The notes under the pieces: generated by a model
Seen by the model: only the letters and a program-made list of their open reading frames with translations
Told to the model about the DNA's origin: nothing
Databases searched by the model: none
In this document: piece by piece, positions 20,119 to 24,736 of the stretch
Layout: every line of letters begins with the position of its first letter
How positions within the stretch are numbered: position 1 is the stretch's first letter
Assembly: GCA_902783305.1 (NCBI GenBank)
Contig: CACZQU010000332.1
Coordinates: 1 to 24,736, forward strand
DNA from: an uncultured Lachnospiraceae bacterium
Lineage (GTDB): Bacteria; Bacillota; Clostridia; Lachnospirales; Lachnospiraceae
Direction of reading: 5' to 3'
Length of the DNA: 24,736 nt
Program-made: the position numbers and the translations under genes

Positions 20119-22683
20119 TCACAGATCATAATTGCTGCGAAGCCGAAGCCTTTTCTGCAGCATCTCCGCGCTGTACTCACCCTCCTCGCGGATCTCTTCA
20201 ATGGCAATCCAGCGGGAAATAGAAGGTTCGATATCAAAGAAATTATCCGACAGAATCACTTCTATACCGTCAAAGCTGATCTGGACCCTTCTGGCATAGT
20301 GACAGGCAGATACACGGATTTTATACCCGTTTTTCCCGCCGACAATTGTCCCTTCCAGTTCAGGATCATGGAAGAAGAAATATTTGGGGGCGCAGAAGAG
20401 CCGGATACCTCCGCCCATGGTGGAAGCGGTATTCTGGATCGAGTAGCTGAAATAGCTGTTTCTGCGTGCCTTAGACGGGAGAGCGGTAGCCGGTTTACCA
20501 TAGGCATTGTCGAGGAGGCTTTCCGGAAGGCGCACTCTGAGCGCCAGACCGCTCGAAAAGGCTTTGAGACGAACGGTTCCCGTTTTCTGGACAAGAATAC
20601 CCTGATCCTGATCAATCACCCATGCGATGACATCCGCCTGCACCGGATCCGGACTGTCGTTTGAGACATATACCAGATAATGGTTTCCGGACTCCTCCGC
20701 TTCAGCATATGCAATCAGCGGTTCATAGCTTCTTCGTACGGCATACTGCGCTCCCTTCCATCTCCCATAGTAATCAATGGTAGACCAGGAAACTGCCGGC
20801 CAGCAATCATTGATCTGCCAGTAAATACTTCCCGCACAGCACGCAGAGTGGCTCCTGAGATGACGGATTGCCATTTCCAGATAATCGCTCTGGAGGCATT
20901 GAGCAGCATAGATCATCTGTTCAAAATCAGAGGGAATGCGGTAATACCTGGCAAGATAATACATCAGAATCGCGCTGCCGTTCTCGCATTTCTGGTGGTT
21001 CTCCATCTGGCAGGAGGTCAGGTTCATCTGCCCGGGCTCAACCACCGTCTGCAGCGTCCGGATATCCGGCAGCGATTCAAAACCGTATTCACTGAAAAAC
21101 CGGAAATATTTTTTCTCGATTTCTTCAAACAGCTGGCGGCTTCCATGCCAGATATCCCAGTAATGGGCATCTCCGGCCGTCTCACTGGAAGGATCCACAA
21201 AGCCTCCTCCCGAGGAAGGAGATGAAGGCCAGTAGAATCTGTCCGGGTCTTCTTTTCTGAGAATCTCCGGGATCATCCTTTCGAACATCTCAATGTAATC
21301 CTGCCGAAGCTTCTGATCCTGTGGTATCCCCCAGCTTTCCCAGGCTGACTCCATCTCATTGTTTCCACACCACAATCCCAAAGACGGATGCGTGCGAAGC
21401 CTTCTTACATTATCCACACACTCCTGCCGGATATTTTCCCTGAAGGCTTCATCCAGGTCGTAAACACCACAGGCAAACATGAAATCCTGCCAGACAATCA
21501 GACCCATCTCATCACACAGGTCATAAAACCAGTCGTCAGGATAACAGCCTCCTCCCCATACCCGGATGCAGTTAAAGTGTGACCGCACACAGTCTGCCAG
21601 AAGCTTCCTGGTTTTCTCCGGGGACCGGCGGCCAAAGATCGCATCCTCGGGGATATAATTCGCCCCCTTTGCAAAGATCCTGCACCGGTTGATCTGAAAG
21701 GCAAAGCTCTCTCCCCACCGGTCTTTATTCCTGATAATGCTGAATTCTCTCAGGCCGATCCGGAACTCCCTGGTGTCAAGGATTTCCTTTCCCCGGACAA
21801 GCTGAAGCTTCACCAGGTACAAAGCCTGTTCGCCGTACCCGTTTGGCCACCACAGACGGGGCTGCGGGATCTGGACGGTCAGGGTCTGGTTCTCCTCAGC
21901 CCTCTCACGCGCCTTTGCGGCCAGTTCTCCCTCAGGATCCGTGATCCGAAGCCGAAGCGTACAATCCGGCCCCGCAAGCTCCTGATCAAGAAACTCGTTT
22001 GTTATCCGGAAATGAATAAAACTGGTTCTCTCCGCCCGTTTAACGCCTTCCATGAAAAGGAGGGAATTGTCCTGACGGAAAGAGACATCGGCAATCCGGC
22101 CGAAGCAAACCTCTTCGATGTAAATATCCCTCCAGATCCCAAGATCCGGAAGCTGCGGGCCACAGTCCCACCCGAACTGGCAATGAGCCTTCCGGATATA
22201 CTGGTAACCGGGAATTGTCGTAGCCGTAACACCCCAGACCGGTTTTCTCTCATCCATCCTTTTCACATAGTCCAAAGGTGAATATATCGTAACGGTCAGG
22301 ACATTCTCTCCTTCCTTCACCAGGCCGGTAATGTCAAAGCGGTAGGTTCGATGCATATTCGCGCACTCTCCCGCTGCTGATCCGTTTACCTTAATTTCTG
22401 CCAGGGTGTCGATTCCTTTGCATACGAGAATCAGCGCACATCCGGCGGAGGGCAGCTCTGAAACGCAAAACCGCCTCTCAAAGAGATAATCCTTCCCGGA
22501 ATACTCCAGTGCTTTCCTCTCGTTTTCCCCGCAAAACGGATGTGAGGGATCCGCGTCTTCATATAAACTCCCATACAGTGTACCGGGTACCGTAACGCTC
22601 ATCTCATCCGGCAGCGCACCCGCATCAGGGCGGCATTGTCCTCGTCTCTCCCGCAAAACCCAGGATCCGTTCAGTTTAATCAT
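20119..22683 (-). CDS. Glycoside hydrolase family 2 beta-mannosidase
   Basis: An 854-residue enzyme expected to release terminal beta-linked mannose from manno-oligosaccharides or N-glycan cores. The GH2 domain order is evident: N-terminal jelly-roll sugar-binding domain (about 1-185), immunoglobulin-like domain (about 190-310), TIM barrel (about 315-640) and C-terminal Ig-like domains. The acid/base Glu443 lies in LWCGNNEMES and the nucleophile Glu532 in FSEYGFESLP; RVWGGGCYPDDWFYDLCDEMG is typical of beta-mannosidases, not beta-galactosidases. No signal peptide is present, so the enzyme is cytoplasmic and presumably acts on imported sugars. GAGGAG lies 11 bp before the ATG. No transporter or regulator is adjacent, and it is closely followed by the recombinase gene, an odd pairing. 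Confidence 0.93.
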   Translation of the reverse strand: MIKLNGSWVLRERRGQCRPDAGALPDEMSVTVPGTLYGSLYEDADPSHPFCGENERKALEYSGKDYLFERRFCVSELPSAGCALILVCKGIDTLAEIKVNGSAAGECANMHRTYRFDITGLVKEGENVLTVTIYSPLDYVKRMDERKPVWGVTATTIPGYQYIRKAHCQFGWDCGPQLPDLGIWRDIYIEEVCFGRIADVSFRQDNSLLFMEGVKRAERTSFIHFRITNEFLDQELAGPDCTLRLRITDPEGELAAKARERAEENQTLTVQIPQPRLWWPNGYGEQALYLVKLQLVRGKEILDTREFRIGLREFSIIRNKDRWGESFAFQINRCRIFAKGANYIPEDAIFGRRSPEKTRKLLADCVRSHFNCIRVWGGGCYPDDWFYDLCDEMGLIVWQDFMFACGVYDLDEAFRENIRQECVDNVRRLRTHPSLGLWCGNNEMESAWESWGIPQDQKLRQDYIEMFERMIPEILRKEDPDRFYWPSSPSSGGGFVDPSSETAGDAHYWDIWHGSRQLFEEIEKKYFRFFSEYGFESLPDIRTLQTVVEPGQMNLTSCQMENHQKCENGSAILMYYLARYYRIPSDFEQMIYAAQCLQSDYLEMAIRHLRSHSACCAGSIYWQINDCWPAVSWSTIDYYGRWKGAQYAVRRSYEPLIAYAEAEESGNHYLVYVSNDSPDPVQADVIAWVIDQDQGILVQKTGTVRLKAFSSGLALRVRLPESLLDNAYGKPATALPSKARRNSYFSYSIQNTASTMGGGIRLFCAPKYFFFHDPELEGTIVGGKNGYKIRVSACHYARRVQISFDGIEVILSDNFFDIEPSISRWIAIEEIREEGEYSAEMLQKRLRLRSNYDL

Positions 22684-22717
22684 CGGGCATTCATCTCCTC
22701 TGTATACACAGATTTAT

Positions 22718-22755
22718 AAAAAGAAACCAGAAGGCCGCTGAAAACGGTCTTCTGG
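22718..22755 (-). terminator. Intrinsic terminator after the P-loop gene
   Basis: On the minus strand CCAGAAG-A-CCG pairs with CGG-C-CTTCTGG (22727-22755; one A-C mismatch), followed by TTTCTTTTT. It is 11 bp beyond the stop codon of the small P-loop gene and isolates it from the beta-mannosidase gene. Confidence 0.85.
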
Positions 22756-22765
22756 CAGGGTGTGA

Positions 22766-23185
22766 TCACAGGTTGGTAACGATATTTCCATAAAGAGTTT
22801 CCGGTATATATTCTTTGTCAAGAGACACGCTTATTATGATGGAGAGGTTGTAGTTTTTGCTGATACGGTCAAGCTGCTCTACTGTGGAAGTAATATCTGC
22901 CTCCTCCAGCTTTGCTACCTTCAGGAAGCTGTCGAGATAGATGGCCTCAAGATCATGATCCTGGGAAATAATCCCGCAGATAAATCCAACGAATTCATCA
23001 GCGTTTTTCAGCGGATAAGCGGAAGCATCGATCAGTCTGATCTTATTATTGAGCTCATACATATGTTTCTTGCTCTTGTCAATATAGACGATACTGCCGT
23101 TTGCTTCCTTGATCTGAGCATTGACACGATCCAGAAGAATTTTGGTTTTTCCTTTTCCCTTGCAGCCTACAATCAATTCAACCAT
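22766..23185 (-). CDS. Small P-loop NTPase-like protein, function unknown
   Basis: A 139-residue soluble protein that I do not recognise by name. It opens with a strand and a complete Walker A motif, GCKGKGKT (residues 7-14), followed by a helix. Later features are a second strand SIVYIDKSKK (31-40), a Walker B-like strand LEAIYLDSF with Asp85, and a C-terminal strand LSIIISVS (114-121). This is a minimal RecA-like NTPase core without any effector or membrane domain. GAGGAGG precedes the ATG. The gene has its own near-consensus promoter, a leader hairpin and an intrinsic terminator, so it is a strongly expressed single-gene unit. It could be a regulatory ATPase or a cargo-binding switch; nothing in the neighbourhood settles this. 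Confidence 0.8.
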   Translation of the reverse strand: MVELIVGCKGKGKTKILLDRVNAQIKEANGSIVYIDKSKKHMYELNNKIRLIDASAYPLKNADEFVGFICGIISQDHDLEAIYLDSFLKVAKLEEADITSTVEQLDRISKNYNLSIIISVSLDKEYIPETLYGNIVTNL

Positions 23186-23215
23186 AGCGTTTTTCCTCCT
23201 CGAAATGATGGTTTA

Positions 23216-23234
23216 GCCCTTCTCTCCTAAGGGC
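23216..23234 (-). promoter_or_regulatory. Leader hairpin with AGGAGAG loop before the P-loop gene
   Basis: GCCCTT and AAGGGC form a 6-bp stem around a 7-nt loop reading AGGAGAG, a ribosome-binding-like sequence. The functional site GAGGAGG lies about 20 nt further downstream. The hairpin falls in a leader of about 80 nt between the promoter and the start codon. Confidence 0.4.
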
Positions 23235-23274
23235 AGCATCAGAAAACACACTAAATATCACAATCCCTTCGCTT

Positions 23275-23303
23275 ATTATAGAGTACCCGGTCAGGTATTT
23301 CAA
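23275..23303 (-). promoter_or_regulatory. Strong promoter of the P-loop gene
   Basis: Read leftward: TTGAAA (23303-23298), exactly 17 bp, TATAAT (23280-23275). This is the closest match to the vegetative consensus in the window. Confidence 0.9.
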
Positions 23304-23355
23304 GGTTTTTTGCACATCCCGTTTCTCTGCGCGGCTTTACGTGTTACTACTCACG

Positions 23356-23395
23356 GATTAACCGTAAAGCCACGCGCGTGGCTTTTCGGTTAATC
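23356..23395. repeat. 40-nt palindrome containing the stop codon of the carboxypeptidase gene
   Basis: GATTAACCG-T-AAAGCCACGC (23356-23375) is followed directly by its reverse complement (23376-23395), with one mismatched pair (23365/23386). The TAA stop of the upstream gene is inside it (23390-23392). Part of it (23363-23371) can pair instead with GGCTTTACG at 23333-23341, so two exclusive hairpins exist. No U tract follows, so it is not a textbook terminator, yet it is well placed to end or process the transcript. Confidence 0.7.
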
Positions 23396-24652
23396 ATTTA
23401 TCACCTGCAGCAAAAGCCCCATCTCGTCGTAAAGAACTTCCTTTTCAACAGCTCCCATGACGATGGAAACAAAGGGCTGTCCGTACGCATTCTGGCAGAT
23501 CAGAGCCAGGCAGTAACCGGCTTCATTGGTATATCCGGTCTTTCCTCCAAGAATCGTAACGTTTTTGGGCAGCGTTGCTTCCCCCGTAAGATAAAGATCA
23601 GTAGAATCCAGCAATGTCTTTACAAATGTGCCATCCGCCCGGTAATACTCCACCGTATAGGAGCTGAGCTGTGAAATTTCCGTAAATTCAGGAAACTTTG
23701 CCGCTTCCTTCAGAATCAGATAGATATCGTAAGGTGTGGAATAATGATTTTCATCCTGAAGCCCGTGGGGATTCATGAAATGAGTCCCGGTACAGCCAAG
23801 GCTGGCCGCGTAATCATTCATCATTTTGACAAAGTTGTCGATCGTGCCTCCGATATGCTCCGCAATCGCCATCGCGGCGTCATTGCCGGAATACACCAGC
23901 AGACAGTGCAGGAGCTGGTCCATCGACAGCTTGTCTCCCGGCATAAACCCACAGACCTGGGAATATGCCTCCAGATTGACATCTTCTTCCGAAATCGTCA
24001 CGGTTTCGTTCAGGTTTCCGTATTCCAGAGCCATGATCGCTGTCACCAGCTTGGTGATGCTGGCGGGAAAGCTCTGGCTGAAGGCATTTTGTGAAAAGAC
24101 CGTTTTCTGGTTGGACAGGTTCAGAAGCAGTCCTCTTTCCCTGGCCGGAATGACAATTCCTTCATATGCCTTGTCTTTTCCCACCACACACAGCTTTTTT
24201 GCAAAAGGATCCGCACGCAGGTTCTCCTTGGCCGCGGTTCCGGTTTCAAATTCCTTTGCAATACTGAAGGGTTTGGGCAGATAGGAGAAGGATTCTCCTC
24301 TCTTGAGATAAATCAGGGATCCAGCCGCGCCTGCCAGCAGAAGCAGCAGGATAAGAAGCACGACAGTAAGCAGGATTCTCCGGTTTCTCAGCTCCCGTTT
24401 GATGGAGGAGGACCGCTTTTTTTTCGGTGCGGAAGACGGATGTCTTCTCTCCTGCGTCCTTACCGAAGCTTTCTTCCGGCTGTCTGTCTTCTGGTTCTTT
24501 GTCTTTTCGCTTTCTTTCTTCTTTACCGGAATCTGCTCCTCTTGTCCGGCAGCTTCAGCAGGCTCCTGATCTGCCGCAAATTCCTTCCTCGCTTCTGCCT
24601 CCAGGGAAGCAATAAGCTCATCCAGGTTGATCTCCTCCGGGCTGTTGTTCAT
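23390..24652 (-). CDS. D-alanyl-D-alanine carboxypeptidase (S11 family) with N-terminal membrane anchor
   Basis: A penicillin-binding D,D-carboxypeptidase that trims the terminal D-Ala from peptidoglycan stem peptides. The active-site motifs are complete: SITK with nucleophile Ser198 and Lys201, SGN (255-257) and KTG (371-373), set in the usual FPASITKLVTAIMALE and GGKTGYTNEAGYC contexts. The membrane arrangement is unusual. Instead of a cleavable signal peptide and C-terminal amphipathic anchor, residues 1-91 are charged and probably disordered (acidic, then very basic), and one helix at 92-116 anchors the protein. The catalytic domain is about 260 residues and ends shortly after it, with no beta-rich C-terminal domain. 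The ATG overlaps the stop of the upstream gene as ATGA, so translation is probably coupled. Confidence 0.92.
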   Translation of the reverse strand: MNNSPEEINLDELIASLEAEARKEFAADQEPAEAAGQEEQIPVKKKESEKTKNQKTDSRKKASVRTQERRHPSSAPKKKRSSSIKRELRNRRILLTVVLLILLLLLAGAAGSLIYLKRGESFSYLPKPFSIAKEFETGTAAKENLRADPFAKKLCVVGKDKAYEGIVIPARERGLLLNLSNQKTVFSQNAFSQSFPASITKLVTAIMALEYGNLNETVTISEEDVNLEAYSQVCGFMPGDKLSMDQLLHCLLVYSGNDAAMAIAEHIGGTIDNFVKMMNDYAASLGCTGTHFMNPHGLQDENHYSTPYDIYLILKEAAKFPEFTEISQLSSYTVEYYRADGTFVKTLLDSTDLYLTGEATLPKNVTILGGKTGYTNEAGYCLALICQNAYGQPFVSIVMGAVEKEVLYDEMGLLLQVIND

Positions 24653-24735
24653 AGATACTCTTCTTTCCTCTCATATTCTGACATCTGAAGCTGCTTATTG
24701 TATGCGCTGCTCTGCAAGCCGATATTGATCACCAG
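24649..24735 (-). CDS. 3' end of an unidentified gene cut by the window edge
   Basis: From the right edge one minus-strand frame stays open for 28 codons to a TGA that overlaps the carboxypeptidase ATG by four bases (ATGA). The visible end reads LVINIGLQSSAYNKQLQ, then a charged tail ending in KEEYL. The overlap, and the AGAGGA tract of the next gene lying inside it, support a real cotranscribed gene. Too little is visible to name it. Confidence 0.5.
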   Translation of the reverse strand: MVINIGLQSSAYNKQLQMSEYERKEEYL

Positions 24736-24736
24736 C

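Overview
This 24.7 kb window (roughly half GC) looks like the chromosome of a Gram-positive anaerobe of the class Clostridia, most likely a Lachnospiraceae-type gut commensal. The inference rests on gene order and protein type. It carries a radical SAM DUF512-der-plsY-gpsA operon, an rplS-signal peptidase-rbgA-rnhB/yraN cluster, a methionine aminopeptidase with an N-terminal SEC-C motif, a long-form PRPP synthase, and AGGAGG-type ribosome binding sites before nearly every gene. No database search was possible, so the taxonomic call is an inference.

Layout, left to right. An aldo/keto reductase (150-1001, +) ends at a strong hairpin. A leftward operon (5629 to 1216) encodes the radical SAM/PDZ protein DUF512, the ribosome-assembly GTPase Der, and two consecutive steps of phospholipid synthesis (PlsY and GpsA). 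It is divergent from a PRPP synthase gene (5944-7113, +), and a 314-bp spacer holds both promoters. PgeF (peptidoglycan editing factor) and YraN follow. Next comes a leftward block for ribosome and RNA maintenance: rplS, a signal-peptidase-I homologue, rbgA and rnhB. After that come map and a two-gene MotA/OmpA-type motor operon, then pheS-pheT, a XerS-like tyrosine recombinase, a GH2 beta-mannosidase, a small P-loop protein with its own promoter and terminator, and a D,D-carboxypeptidase. The right edge cuts the gene upstream of the carboxypeptidase, which overlaps it by ATGA.

Two items stand out. First, 13371-15044 and 12337-13359 encode a MotA/ExbB-like channel subunit with a helical tail of about 350 residues and an OmpA-domain partner. 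The partner has a MotB-type transmembrane aspartate and an exceptionally regular 15-heptad coiled coil. This is the ZorA/ZorB architecture of Zorya anti-phage defence, but no ZorC-G effector gene lies nearby and the pair sits between pheT and map. It looks like a core-genome stator motor of unknown purpose. Second, the signal peptidase I homologue at 10164-10754 keeps the fold motifs but has Ala in place of the catalytic Ser and Ser in place of the catalytic Lys, so it is predicted to be a pseudo-enzyme, comparable to Staphylococcus aureus SpsA.

Regulatory DNA is readable in several places. There are good sigma-A promoters before prs, DUF512, rplS and the P-loop gene, clear intrinsic terminators after rplS and the P-loop gene, and a structured rplS leader. 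There is also a 40-nt palindrome that contains the stop codon of the carboxypeptidase gene. No rRNA, tRNA, CRISPR array, insertion sequence or prophage was seen.
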